Positions 36,321 through 46,329 of a stretch of 64,000 nucleotides of DNA are shown piece after piece. This stretch comes from Peteryoungia desertarenae (lineage in GTDB: Bacteria; Pseudomonadota; Alphaproteobacteria; Rhizobiales; Rhizobiaceae), in the NCBI RefSeq assembly GCF_005860795.2, contig NZ_CP058350.1, positions 3,068,501 to 3,132,500 on the forward strand. Direction: 5' to 3'. The notes beneath the pieces are model-generated. The model was not told where the DNA came from. It worked only from the letters and a program-made list of their open reading frames with translations, and searched no databases. A program made the translations under genes and the position numbers. Position 1 is the first letter of the stretch, and each line of letters begins with the position of its first letter.

Positions 36321-36591
36321 TCGGATCCTTCCGACCAGAGAACACTGGCTTTCGAGAGAACGACAATGAACTCGACTGGTTCATTCATGAGCCGGCTCAC
36401 CAAACTTATCCACAACAATCCACAGGTGAAATCTGAGCACGCAGCACAAATTGGAGAACAAAACAAAAACGGCAGGGACCCGACTTGAGAACAGATAAAC
36501 AACAAAAGTTTGTGGAGCGCACGGTCAACGCGCGATGATTTTCACCTGGGTGTGACAGGTTTCAATCAAGGATTATTGTCAACAATTGAGT
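36321..36591. other. Gene-free region between hmuV and tRNA-Lys
   Basis: 271 bases with no convincing gene, between two converging units. A perfect TTATCCACA (DnaA-box consensus) is at 36406-36414, and A-rich tracts follow at 36450-36515. With a single strong box and no replication genes nearby, I do not call an origin. Confidence 0.4.
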
Positions 36592-36667
<76 letters not shown>

Positions 36668-36697
36668 GACCGCCCCGGTGCCGGTGGCGTGACCGGG

Positions 36698-36726
36698 CGT
36701 ATAAACAGGAACGGCAATCTTGTCCA
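36698..36726 (-). promoter_or_regulatory. Sigma-70 type promoter of tRNA-Lys
   Basis: TGGACA and TATACG on the minus strand are separated by exactly 17 bases and end 31 bases before the tRNA 5' end. Good match to TTGACA-N17-TATAAT for a housekeeping promoter. Confidence 0.6.
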
Positions 36727-36794
36727 GCCAGCAAAGCCAAATTCTTTCTCTTTCGGTCAAAAAAATTACATGAAGGCCGATTTATCGTTAAATT

Positions 36795-37712
36795 TCAAAG
36801 CTCCAGCACACCGCTGGCAATACGCACCGCCTGACCGCCGATACGGACACGGGCAACGGATTTGCCCTTCACATCGATATGGAGATGAATGAAGGACGGG
36901 CGCCCCATCTCTACACCTTGCTCAATCATCAGCGGATGATGTCCATCATCGAGACCATCAAATTGCCAGATCGCACCTGACAGAGCCGCCACAGCAGCCC
37001 CTGTCGCCGGATCTTCAGCAATCCCCATATCAGGGGCGAACATGCGGGCATGGAAGCTCGCCTGATGATGCCGCCCTCCGCGACAATAGACATAGGCAGA
37101 GGTCAGACGGCCTTCGCACAGTGGAGCCGCCTGCTCCCAGAACTGTGGATCGAATTCGAGTGATGCCATGGCCGCCAGATCATGCACCGGGACCAGCAGG
37201 AAAGGCACACCGGCGCTCCACACACCCGGAACATGGTTTTCGAAACCGATCGCTGTCGGGTTCAATGACAAGGCTTCGGCCACAGCCTCACGATCGATTG
37301 GCATTGAGTAGCGGCTGGATGTCGTTGGCAAATCGAATTCGGCAAAGCTCGCTTCGCCCGAACGAAGTTTCACACCACACCGAACCGGTCCGACATTTTC
37401 CTCTAGAACCGAAACGAGATCGATGGCGTCGCTGCGATTGGCATAGGCCCGTTCGGCCAAAGCAATCGCAGTGCCGACCGTCGGATGTCCGGCAAAAGGC
37501 AATTCCCGCGCCGGCGTGAATATCCGGATCCTCGCCGAATGCGTCGGGTGCGATGCCGGCTGAACAAAGACCGTTTCAGAAAGGTTCATTTCTGCAGCGA
37601 TGGCCTGCATATCGGCATCAGACAAACCATCACCATCGAAAAATACTGCCAGCGGATTACCGGCAAGCTTGGTGTCGGTGAAAACATCATAAATCGAATA
37701 GGAACGGGCCAA
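36795..37712 (-). CDS. PhzF family protein (isomerase/epimerase fold)
   Basis: A 305-residue protein with the diaminopimelate-epimerase-like double barrel. KLAGNPLAVFFDGDGLSD, MNLSETVFV with the catalytic Glu, and PFAGHPTVGTA near residue 75, then EDPATGAAVAALSG, mark the PhzF family. Only some members make phenazines; here no other phenazine gene is present, so a different isomerase activity is likely. The start is TTG at 37712 with GGGAGA upstream; the ATG 4 bases before it is out of frame. Confidence 0.88.
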   Translation of the reverse strand: MARSYSIYDVFTDTKLAGNPLAVFFDGDGLSDADMQAIAAEMNLSETVFVQPASHPTHSARIRIFTPARELPFAGHPTVGTAIALAERAYANRSDAIDLVSVLEENVGPVRCGVKLRSGEASFAEFDLPTTSSRYSMPIDREAVAEALSLNPTAIGFENHVPGVWSAGVPFLLVPVHDLAAMASLEFDPQFWEQAAPLCEGRLTSAYVYCRGGRHHQASFHARMFAPDMGIAEDPATGAAVAALSGAIWQFDGLDDGHHPLMIEQGVEMGRPSFIHLHIDVKGKSVARVRIGGQAVRIASGVLEL

Positions 37713-37797
37713 GGCATTCTCCCTCTCTAATCACTGGCAGGATCACTCCTTCCGCGCCGCAGACTGCCCCAGCCGGAAATGAGAGGCAACCAGCCCG

Positions 37798-38529
37798 CTA
37801 GCGGAAATACCATTGCAGAAGGGCCTGCATCGCAGGGTTATAGCGATGGAGGGAGAGATCCGCTGACGTGATCGCCACCGCATCCGATATCTCCTTCTCG
37901 CCGCACTCTTGGGCATGCTTGCGTATGCGTGCGATGAGTTGATCGGCACTGTCGGAAAAATGAAACAGCTGAAACAGCGTAAGGCGCCGTGTTCGGTAGC
38001 TGGCATAAAGCTGACCATCTGTTTTTGCCTCGGAAAGGCTGAGCCCTGTTTCTTCCAGAACCTCCCTCGCCATATTGCCGGCCAGATCACACTCGCCTGC
38101 CACCACATCAACAGGCTCAACGGAGCCCGCAGCAAAGTAAACCTGGCCAGGATTGGCGGTATGGTCCGACATCCTGACCGCAATCAGGGCACCGTCTGAG
38201 GAGACGAGCACCGGATACCCGAAAAGGTGGCAGGCACCGGGGCGCCCCGGCACTTTCCGCCACCACAGGAAGCTCGCATAGTCGGCAACATATCCTCGCG
38301 CATGGATCTGCCGACCTTCCAGCGAAATCCGCTCCTGGAGGATCAGTTCGCCGTTGTAGAGGCTTGGGTTGGCGCGCTGTTCCAGCTGCCAGTTGGCGGC
38401 AATGGCTTCGGCATGGGCTTTTTCTATCGGATGACGTCCCTCCAGCACCTTGAGCTGATACCCGTCGATGGGGAGAACCGCCCCATCAACAGGAAGACCA
38501 GTATCGTCGACCACCGCAGATGACGTCAT
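37798..38529 (-). CDS. NUDIX hydrolase
   Basis: A 243-residue protein. The NUDIX box is in GECDLAGNMAREVLEETGLSL (the core G-x5-E-x7-REUxEExGU is slightly irregular, with G...REVLEETG intact) near 155-175. The N-terminal ~110 residues contain FLWWRKVPGRPGACHLFGYPV, with the insert seen in larger NUDIX proteins. The substrate is unknown. The ATG at 38529 overlaps the stop of the endonuclease-like gene (ATGA), so both are coupled. Confidence 0.82.
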   Translation of the reverse strand: MTSSAVVDDTGLPVDGAVLPIDGYQLKVLEGRHPIEKAHAEAIAANWQLEQRANPSLYNGELILQERISLEGRQIHARGYVADYASFLWWRKVPGRPGACHLFGYPVLVSSDGALIAVRMSDHTANPGQVYFAAGSVEPVDVVAGECDLAGNMAREVLEETGLSLSEAKTDGQLYASYRTRRLTLFQLFHFSDSADQLIARIRKHAQECGEKEISDAVAITSADLSLHRYNPAMQALLQWYFR

Positions 38530-39635
38530 GGAAGAAACAGTTCCATGACGACGGGGCAATGATCGGACGCCTTGGGCCGGTCCCACCCGATCCGGGGATA
38601 GCGTTCGGTTTCATAACCGGGCGGAAAAACCGAACGGAACGGCTGGCCATTTCGAATAATGTCCGGGACGACATCGACATTTCGACCCGCGAGGTGTTGC
38701 GAGAGAAGGATATAGTCCAGCTGACACAGATGCTGCTCCTCCGGTCCCCGCGCGTGGTAAAGCGTCCAACGGTCCAGCGGATCTCTGGTGTTCATAGGGT
38801 TGACTGCAAATCCATCGTCAGTGAACACGTCCAGCGCGCTCGGCAGGCCATCCTGATGTATGAACTCATACCCGTGTCGACGGTCGCCGCGAACAATCAC
38901 GCGTTCCTGATAGTCGTTCATGTCCCCACAGATGACGAAGTTGCGATTCACCGGAGACCGATCAGCAAATCGTTTCTCTATGATTTGCCGCACCGCTTTG
39001 GCTTCAGCAATTCGGATAGGCATGGTCTGCGTACGCCCATCACCCTCGCCGCGACCTGACGTCATCGATTTGAAATGCACGACATAGACGGTGAGCGGCC
39101 TGCCACCGATCCTCAGTTCAAGTTCCAGACAATCCCGCTTGAAAACACGATCACGCGGATTGACCCTGTCACCGAGCTCCGGGTCGTAAAGGTCGAGGTC
39201 CTGATAGGTCAGCGCCGCATGGCTGTGCACGTCGACAACCTCAATCGGCTCACCATGCCGCGTTTCCGATCTCAGCAGAACCGCGACGTCGATGCCCCGA
39301 CTGTCATTGCCCTCCACGAGGAAATGCTGCCTGTAGCCGGCTCCCATCATCCGAAACAGATAGCCATATTCAAAGGACTTCAGCGCTTCGAGACTATCGA
39401 CTTCCTGCAGGCACAGGATGTCGGCATCCGCATCCGCTATCGCAAGGGCCGAGAGCTGCCGGGTATCATCGGTCGTTGCAATAACGCGAGCCGCTTCCAG
39501 CGTCTTGTAGTCATGCTCCGTCTTGATATCGAAGAGTTTGATGACCCGATCCGCACGAAGATTGTTACGAAAACCGGAAAAATCGAACCTGTTGACCAGG
39601 TTTTCTATGTTGAAGGTGGCAATTCTCAACGACAT
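38526..39635 (-). CDS. Endonuclease/exonuclease/phosphatase family protein
   Basis: A 369-residue member of the EEP fold. IATFNIENLVNRF opens the fold, DILCLQEVDS gives the metal-binding Glu, VYVVHFKSM and NFVICGDMNDY the middle motifs, and KASDHCPVVMEL the final catalytic Asp-His. No signal peptide. Substrate could be DNA, lipid phosphates or nucleotides. The ATG at 39635 has GAGG 7 bases upstream; an alternative Met lies at 39650. Coupled to the NUDIX gene. Confidence 0.87.
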   Translation of the reverse strand: MSLRIATFNIENLVNRFDFSGFRNNLRADRVIKLFDIKTEHDYKTLEAARVIATTDDTRQLSALAIADADADILCLQEVDSLEALKSFEYGYLFRMMGAGYRQHFLVEGNDSRGIDVAVLLRSETRHGEPIEVVDVHSHAALTYQDLDLYDPELGDRVNPRDRVFKRDCLELELRIGGRPLTVYVVHFKSMTSGRGEGDGRTQTMPIRIAEAKAVRQIIEKRFADRSPVNRNFVICGDMNDYQERVIVRGDRRHGYEFIHQDGLPSALDVFTDDGFAVNPMNTRDPLDRWTLYHARGPEEQHLCQLDYILLSQHLAGRNVDVVPDIIRNGQPFRSVFPPGYETERYPRIGWDRPKASDHCPVVMELFLP

Positions 39636-39811
39636 GCTGAACCTCGACAAAAGCCAGCAAGGCCACCGGCTGCAACAATAGCTTGATCAAATGACCGTAG
39701 CTCTAGCAACAGAATCGCGATCATTTCGGCCAAAGTCTATGCCATGCGCCGACACATGCGCCACTGCGTTCAACACTTCGCACGCGCGGTAGAAAGAGTG
39801 GCACTGTCCAC

Positions 39812-41026
39812 TTATGACAGTTCCGACGCAATGAGTCGGCCAAGTCGCTGTATCCCGTCTTCAATCATTGGCTCGCTGGCGCAGGAAAACGAGAGCCGGA
39901 GCGTATTGGCAGAGCTCCGGTCTGCAAAGAAAGCCTGTCCTGGCACAAACGCCACTTTCTCAGTTTTCACCGAGCGGGAAAGCAATGCCGTTGCGTCAAT
40001 CACCTCCGGTAACGTGACCCAGACAAACATGCCTCCCTCCGGTCGCGTCCAGTCTGTGCCCGTTGGCATATGGCGCTCAAGAGCGGCCAGCATGGCATCG
40101 CGACGGGCTCGATAGGCCTGCCGTATCTTGGCCACTTGCGCTTCAAAATGGCGCTCTGCAACATGGGCGATCGCCATCTGATTGATGGAGGAAGAATGCA
40201 GATCAGCCGCCTGCTTGATCAGGACGAGCTTGCGTATGACCGGTTTGGCAGCAACGACATAACCAACCCGCAAGCCGGGAGCGAGCGTCTTGGAGAAACT
40301 GCCGCAGTAAATGGTACGGGTTTCCTCGATAGAACCGCTGCGCGCAATGTCGAGGGCCAGGATTGGCGGCACGGCCTCGCCGTCATAGCGCAGATGCTGA
40401 TAAGCGGCGTCCTCGATCACGGGGATCTCCAGCTCATCTGCAAGTGTCAGAAGGCGGTGACGTTCCTCAAGACGGACGGTCTCGCCCGTCGGATTGGCGA
40501 AGTCGGGAGACAGGTAGGCGAACTTGACCGCACCTCCATGCGCGAGTGCTGCGGTGTGGTAGCTTTCGGGTGTCCGGTTGGCGACCCCAAGCTGATCGTA
40601 ATTCGGCTCATAGGCGTTGAAGGCCTGCAGTGCGCCGAGATAGGTCGGCGAGGTCACAAGCGCCGTATCCCCCGCAGAAAGAAACAGTTTACCCAGGTAA
40701 TCAAGTGCCTGCTGCGAGCCGGAGGTGATGAAGATATTGTCGATATCGCAGGAGATGCCGAACTGCCCCAGTTCCCTCTGCAACCAGTAACGCAGGGGTC
40801 GATAGCCTTCAGAAACGGAATACTGCAGTCCGGACGCAGCGTCGCCGCCCCCTAAGCACTCGCTGTAGGCCTCGCGGAAGGCATCAGTCGGAAAGAGGGC
40901 TGGATCGGGAATCCCTCCCGCAAAGGAGATGATGTCCGGCTGATCAAGAAGCTTCAGCAATTCCCGTATTTCGGAGGCACGCATGCGCTCCGCGCGCCTA
41001 GCAAAAACATGATCCCAGTCCAGCAT
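39812..41026 (-). CDS. PLP-dependent aminotransferase (class I/II, 2-aminoadipate type)
   Basis: A 404-residue fold-type I aminotransferase. ISFAGGIPDPALFP and SVSEGYRPLRYWL are typical of the 2-aminoadipate/LysN-like group, TSGSQQALDYLGKLF gives the cofactor-phosphate contact, and YCGSFSKTLAPGLRVGY holds the Schiff-base lysine. No winged-helix domain is fused, unlike MocR regulators. The substrate is probably an aromatic or branched amino acid or aminoadipate. It is alone in its direction. Confidence 0.9.
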   Translation of the reverse strand: MLDWDHVFARRAERMRASEIRELLKLLDQPDIISFAGGIPDPALFPTDAFREAYSECLGGGDAASGLQYSVSEGYRPLRYWLQRELGQFGISCDIDNIFITSGSQQALDYLGKLFLSAGDTALVTSPTYLGALQAFNAYEPNYDQLGVANRTPESYHTAALAHGGAVKFAYLSPDFANPTGETVRLEERHRLLTLADELEIPVIEDAAYQHLRYDGEAVPPILALDIARSGSIEETRTIYCGSFSKTLAPGLRVGYVVAAKPVIRKLVLIKQAADLHSSSINQMAIAHVAERHFEAQVAKIRQAYRARRDAMLAALERHMPTGTDWTRPEGGMFVWVTLPEVIDATALLSRSVKTEKVAFVPGQAFFADRSSANTLRLSFSCASEPMIEDGIQRLGRLIASELS

Positions 41027-41242
41027 GATTGATCCTCGCTTCTCCCAGAGCCAGATCAGATCACGCGCATTGAACTAAGTCAACAATGCTGACCTATTGA
41101 CTTGTTGCCGAACGTCGAGAGCGACATGGCTCACCCGCCAGAAGCAACGCATGGCATACAAATTGTGTGCCGCACTATCAATCTATTAGGAATAATCGCT
41201 GTAAGGCGGCCAACAAAGCACAAACCTGGAGAGGCAAAGACA

Positions 41243-42442
41243 TTGCGGATAAGAGAAGTTTTGACGCGGATCCTGGGGTCGCTGGAAACTGATCGTCACG
41301 AGTCTTGGGACCAGCTTACCGAGCTCTTTCGCATCTCTCCGCATCTGTTCGCTGCCTCGGCGATCGGGGCAGCAGCGATCAGCCCCGCCCTCGGCGGACA
41401 AAGGCTTGAAGTCGGCATCGCCCTGTCGCTTGTCGCCGCGCAGGTTCTGATGCGTGCGGTCGCATGGCATGCTTTCAGAAACAGGAGCCAAAAGACCTCC
41501 TATGAGGTCTGGTTTCGCCGCTTCACAATCCTGTCAATCCTATCAGGTATTGCATGGGGGACGAGTTTGGCCGTTCTCTTCGTGGGTGCCGAGCCGCAAT
41601 CACAAGTGATTACACTGGCTGTTGGTTGCGGCATTGTGCAATCTGCTTCAGGCCGCGCCTATATGGCACCTCGGTCCACCCTGATCGTTCTGCTGATCAT
41701 CATGGGGCTCATGAACCTTGCGGCCTTCACCGAAGGCCAGTGGATTTTGCTTCCTATCTGCGTGGCCTATCTGTTTTTCCAGGCGACATTCATGAGCCGT
41801 CTGATTGAACTGGAAATGAGCCGCCGACAGGCAGAAGACGAGACAAAACACCTGTTGCGGGAATTGGCTGATAGCAATCACAAGCTCAAGCGGGCCAACG
41901 AAAGGCTGCAACAGCATGCGCTGACCGATGCGTTGACCGGTCTGCCAAACCGACGAAGTTTCGACAGACAACTGACGCGGGCTGTTCTGGAACGGGACGA
42001 GACCGGTGCTCCTTTGTCCCTGATCCTGTTGGATATCGACCATTTCAAGCAATTCAACGATCGTTATGGCCACCAGGAAGGCGACAAGTGTCTGCAGCAC
42101 GTCGCTGGCGTTTTGGCGCGACACGCCGATGAGAACGGCTATCAACCTGCCCGGTATGGTGGCGAGGAGTTTGCCGTGATCTTGCCGTCAACGCCGCGAG
42201 AGACCGCAGCAGACGTCGCCGAAAGACTCCGTCGACAAATCGCAAATCTCCCATTCCGGATATCGAATGGAACTGAAATCAAAATCACGGCAAGTTTCGG
42301 CGTGGCTCAATTTCAACAAGGTGACGTCGACGCCAAGAAACAGCTCATCGCCCAAGCCGACAGAAACCTTTATCGCGCGAAAGAACAGGGCCGCAATTGC
42401 GTGATATCACGCGAGACAGAGGCAGACCCTCTGCATTCCTGA
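41243..42442 (+). CDS. Membrane GGDEF diguanylate cyclase
   Basis: About 399 residues. Five or six membrane helices (~25-205) form an unclassified sensor region, then a coiled linker (EDETKHLLRELADSNHKLKRANERLQ), then the GGDEF domain from DALTGLPNRRSFD with the active loop GGEEF; no RxxD site precedes it. The chosen start is TTG at 41243, with GGAGAGG eight bases upstream. A reading from ATG 41126 or earlier is possible but adds sequence without features. Confidence 0.88.
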   Translation: MRIREVLTRILGSLETDRHESWDQLTELFRISPHLFAASAIGAAAISPALGGQRLEVGIALSLVAAQVLMRAVAWHAFRNRSQKTSYEVWFRRFTILSILSGIAWGTSLAVLFVGAEPQSQVITLAVGCGIVQSASGRAYMAPRSTLIVLLIIMGLMNLAAFTEGQWILLPICVAYLFFQATFMSRLIELEMSRRQAEDETKHLLRELADSNHKLKRANERLQQHALTDALTGLPNRRSFDRQLTRAVLERDETGAPLSLILLDIDHFKQFNDRYGHQEGDKCLQHVAGVLARHADENGYQPARYGGEEFAVILPSTPRETAADVAERLRRQIANLPFRISNGTEIKITASFGVAQFQQGDVDAKKQLIAQADRNLYRAKEQGRNCVISRETEADPLHS

Positions 42443-42450
42443 CCAAATTC

Positions 42451-42481
42451 AAAAGGCCGGGAAGGTCACCCTCCCCGGCCT
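42451..42481 (-). terminator. Terminator of ilvC
   Basis: On the minus strand AGGCCGGG pairs with CCCGGCCT across an inner GGT/ACC extension and is followed by TTTT. It is between convergent genes and may act on both. Confidence 0.8.
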
Positions 42482-42505
42482 GGCGCTAGTTTCGATCAAC
42501 CCCAA

Positions 42506-44238
<1,733 letters not shown>

Positions 44239-44254
44239 GAACCACTCCCTTTAT

Positions 44255-44268
44255 GTACCGTACGGTAC
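44255..44268. promoter_or_regulatory. Palindromic operator upstream of the TetR gene
   Basis: GTACCGTACGGTAC is a perfect 14-base palindrome, placed immediately before the TetR gene, as for TetR-family operators. It could also serve the region to its right. Confidence 0.65.
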
Positions 44269-44789
44269 GGTTCGCGTCTTATGGCATCCGGCCCGTCGAG
44301 CGTCAAGTGGCTCATAAGGGGCATGAAAAGAAAAATGACACAGCGAACCGCCACATCCGCCGTCGGCACTTTTTTTCTTTCCGTGCTTGTGGGGTTTGGA
44401 AACGCTGTTGCCGGTGGTGGCGGGGGAAATCTGGGGCTGGGCGGATGGGCGCGGACCCTTCACAGCCCCTCCCAAAGCCCCAAACCAGCGTCACATAATC
44501 TTGATCAAAAAAATTTTTGATCGTTATATGTCATAGTTAAATGACAACAAGTCTCACATCTAACTCACTGTTTTTGCTGGCCTCCAATTTCAAGTGTCAT
44601 ATCGGATACCGAGTACTGACATTGAACCATTCGGTTCGATTGCGCGCAATCGACTATTGCATTCCCAAACAAACAGGTCCAAATATCAATTCATCGAACC
44701 AAGCAGTTCGATAAAGCAGGCCCCAACAGAAACCCAGAACAGACACTCACACAAACCCCGAAACCGACACAAAGGAAAGGACAGAGACC
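44269..44789. other. Inverted-repeat-rich leader region before the exported-peptide array
   Basis: About 520 bases. An open frame at 44323-44520 (ATG with signal-peptide-like sequence, then a Gly/Ser/Pro tail) is possible but weak. From 44500 on, five short inverted repeats crowd the DNA: 44503-44522 (GATCAAAAAAATTTTTGATC), 44530-44545 (GTCAT-N6-ATGAC), 44624-44637 (GAACC-N4-GGTTC), 44637-44652 (CGATTGCGCGCAATCG, perfect) and 44693-44712 (ATCGAAC-N6-GTTCGAT). These look like regulator sites or folded leader RNA. The region is more AT-rich than its surroundings. Confidence 0.55.
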
Positions 44790-45035
44790 ATGAAGACAAT
44801 CGCAATCCCTTCTGCCTTTCTCCTCCTTGTCGCAACGGCAACACTTGCCATGGCCATCGAGCCCATCCCTGGCTCAATAACCTATGGCGGAAAGTCTCCA
44901 AGGGTCGACCTGGCGCCGGCTGGATCGAACTTCTTCCATAACTTCTATGCCAATGGCAGCGAGGTCCAGGAAATCTACAGGATCAATCCGGACCACTCTG
45001 TCAGCCTCGTCTCTCGCACCGTCGCAAACCGATAG
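44790..45035 (+). CDS. Exported 81-residue protein, array copy 1
   Basis: First of four tandem paralogs and the most divergent. A signal peptide (MKTIAIPSAFLLLVATATLAM) is followed by a ~59-residue mature protein without cysteine. Shared family positions: P-x-x-GS near the mature start, L-APAGS, H-x-F, V-x-E-I-Y-R-I-N-x-D, then V-x-LV-x-R. It has Ile, Arg and His where copies 2-4 have other residues. AAAGGAAAGGACAGAGACC precedes the ATG, like the other copies. I do not recognise the family; periplasmic or secreted location is inferred from the signal peptide. Confidence 0.8.
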   Translation: MKTIAIPSAFLLLVATATLAMAIEPIPGSITYGGKSPRVDLAPAGSNFFHNFYANGSEVQEIYRINPDHSVSLVSRTVANR

Positions 45036-45085
45036 TCCACCGCCTTGCTCCGGAGCCAAGCCGAGTTCTGCCAATCAATGCAATC

Positions 45086-45103
45086 ATGAGGGGTATCCCT
45101 CAT
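45086..45103 (+). other. Short hairpin between array copies 1 and 2
   Basis: ATGAGGG-N4-CCCTCAT, perfect 7-base arms, 34 bases before the copy 2 start. It differs from the C-rich hairpins of the next two spacers. Confidence 0.5.
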
Positions 45104-45136
45104 CCAAAAGTAACCCAGGATAAAGGAAACAGAACC

Positions 45137-45382
45137 ATGAAGACCCTTTTCTCTGCCGCCATCATCGCCGCCGTTGCAGCTCCAGCCGCCTTTGCCGCCA
45201 TCCCGCCCATGGAAGGCTCGCTGAACTTCAACCAGCCCATCCAGCTCGAAAAGGCCCCGGTCGGCTCCACCGTGCTCCACACCTTCTCCGATGGTTCGGG
45301 CCATAACGTCAACGAAGTCTACAAGGTCAATGCCGACCGCACCGTGACGCTCGTCAACCGCTCCATCTCGAACGAAAGCTGA
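45137..45382 (+). CDS. Exported 81-residue protein, array copy 2
   Basis: Signal peptide to about residue 20 (ending PAAFA), mature part beginning AIPPMEGSLNFNQPI. It shares about 80 percent of residues with copies 3 and 4 by eye, including APVGSTVLHTF, VNEVYKVNAD and TVTLVNRSIS. ATAAAGGAAACAGAACC precedes the ATG at 45137; the open frame extends to 45086 without support. Codon choice is strongly biased to GTC, CTC, ACC and TCC, suggesting high expression. Unknown family. Confidence 0.85.
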   Translation: MKTLFSAAIIAAVAAPAAFAAIPPMEGSLNFNQPIQLEKAPVGSTVLHTFSDGSGHNVNEVYKVNADRTVTLVNRSISNES

Positions 45383-45431
45383 TCTCTCCCGATCATTCTT
45401 TCGAGCCAGTCTCGAACCTTCTTCCTCCCAG

Positions 45432-45472
45432 GGCGGCCAGCCTTTCCCCTCTCCCCGACCGGGCTGGCCGCC
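45432..45472 (+). other. Conserved hairpin with C-rich loop, spacer of copies 2/3
   Basis: GGCGGCCAGCC and GGCTGGCCGCC form a perfect 11-base stem around a 19-base loop containing CCCCTCTCCCC. It is 54 bases before copy 3. An equivalent with a loop of the same length lies before copy 4. Confidence 0.65.
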
Positions 45473-45525
45473 ACCCCCGACACCAAACCCCAAGACACAC
45501 CACTCAATCAAAAGGAAACAGACCC

Positions 45526-45771
45526 ATGAAAACCATCATCTCCGCCGCCGTCCTCGCCGTTGTTGCCGCTCCTGCCGCTTTCGCAAGCCTTGCTCCGATC
45601 GAAGGTTCGCTGAACTACAACGCCCCCGTCCAGCTCCAGCAGGCCCCGGTCGGCTCCACCGTGCTCCATACCTTCAACGACGGTTCGGGCCGTGACGTTC
45701 GCGAAGTCTACAAGGTCAATGCCGACAAGACCGTAACACTCGTCACCCGCTCGATCTCCAACGCAAGCTGA
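45526..45771 (+). CDS. Exported 81-residue protein, array copy 3
   Basis: Same layout as copy 2: signal peptide to about residue 20, mature protein starting SLAPIEGSLNYNAPVQLQQ, no cysteine. By direct comparison it differs from copy 4 at ten of 246 bases, eight of them silent, leaving two amino-acid changes (Ile4/Leu and Leu22/Val). This points to recent duplication or gene conversion under strong protein constraint. AATCAAAAGGAAACAGA precedes the ATG, as for copy 4. Confidence 0.88.
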   Translation: MKTIISAAVLAVVAAPAAFASLAPIEGSLNYNAPVQLQQAPVGSTVLHTFNDGSGRDVREVYKVNADKTVTLVTRSISNAS

Positions 45772-45813
45772 TCCCGATGCAGGCCGATGCCGCGCCTGGC
45801 TGATGTGACGCGA

Positions 45814-45829
45814 TGGCACGGTATTGGCA
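45814..45829 (+). promoter_or_regulatory. Candidate sigma-54 promoter before array copy 4
   Basis: TGGCACGGTATTGGCA matches TGGCACG-N4-TTGCA in all but one base, with GG and GC spaced by 10 bases. It is 166 bases before copy 4. No enhancer-binding protein gene is near, and no similar element is seen before the other copies. Confidence 0.35.
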
Positions 45830-45881
45830 GGGGCAGGCCCGACACGATCCCCGATCTTGCGGACTTGCCCTCCACGGAAAA

Positions 45882-45920
45882 GCGACTGGCCGTCCCCTCT
45901 CCCCCAGTAAGGCTGGTCGC
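45882..45920 (+). other. Conserved hairpin with C-rich loop, spacer of copies 3/4
   Basis: GCGACTGGCC and GGCTGGTCGC pair over ten positions, with two G-U wobbles in RNA, around a 19-base loop with CCCCTCTCCCC. The counterpart at 45432-45472 has standard pairs at those places, so pairing is kept while bases differ. Confidence 0.6.
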
Positions 45921-45994
45921 CGACCCCCTACCGTCAGAGACCCTGACACAGACAGAAACCGAAGACACAAACGCAATCAAAAGGAAACAGATAC

Positions 45995-46240
45995 ATGAAA
46001 ACCCTCATCTCCGCCGCCGTCCTCGCCGTTGTTGCCGCTCCTGCCGCTTTCGCAAGCGTTGCTCCGATCGAAGGTTCGCTGAACTACAACGCCCCTGTTC
46101 AGCTCCAGCAGGCACCGGTCGGCTCCACCGTGCTCCATACCTTCAATGACGGTTCGGGCCGTGACGTTCGCGAAGTCTACAAGGTCAATGCCGACAAGAC
46201 CGTCACCCTCGTCACCCGTTCGATCTCGAACGCAAGCTGA
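45995..46240 (+). CDS. Exported 81-residue protein, array copy 4
   Basis: Nearly identical to copy 3 in sequence and ribosome binding region (AATCAAAAGGAAACAGATAC). Signal peptide to about residue 20, then a 61-residue mature protein ending RSISNAS. It is the last copy; a GC-rich hairpin follows the stop. The array is flanked by a TetR gene on one side and an Lrp gene on the other, both pointing away. Function unknown; candidates are an abundant envelope or secreted peptide. Confidence 0.88.
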   Translation: MKTLISAAVLAVVAAPAAFASVAPIEGSLNYNAPVQLQQAPVGSTVLHTFNDGSGRDVREVYKVNADKTVTLVTRSISNAS

Positions 46241-46271
46241 TCAAGCCACCCGGCGATCACGCGCAAAACGC

Positions 46272-46295
46272 CCCCGCTGCGAAACCGCAGTGGGG
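46272..46295 (+). terminator. Hairpin after the peptide array
   Basis: CCCCGCTGCG-N4-CGCAGTGGGG, ten pairs with one G-U, 31 bases after copy 4. There is no T run, so it may protect the mRNA end or act as a weak terminator. Confidence 0.5.
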
Positions 46296-46329
46296 CCGTA
46301 TAGCGTTTGGTAAGGCAAGGCAGATGGGT

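Noticed and set aside
36406..36414. Perfect DnaA-box sequence TTATCCACA
   Set aside because: Only one strong box and no replication genes or box cluster nearby; a nine-base match is expected by chance in this length.
44323..44520. 65-codon frame with a signal-peptide-like start before the array
   Set aside because: The mature part is Gly/Ser/Pro low complexity ending within a palindrome, unlike the array proteins; too weak to call.
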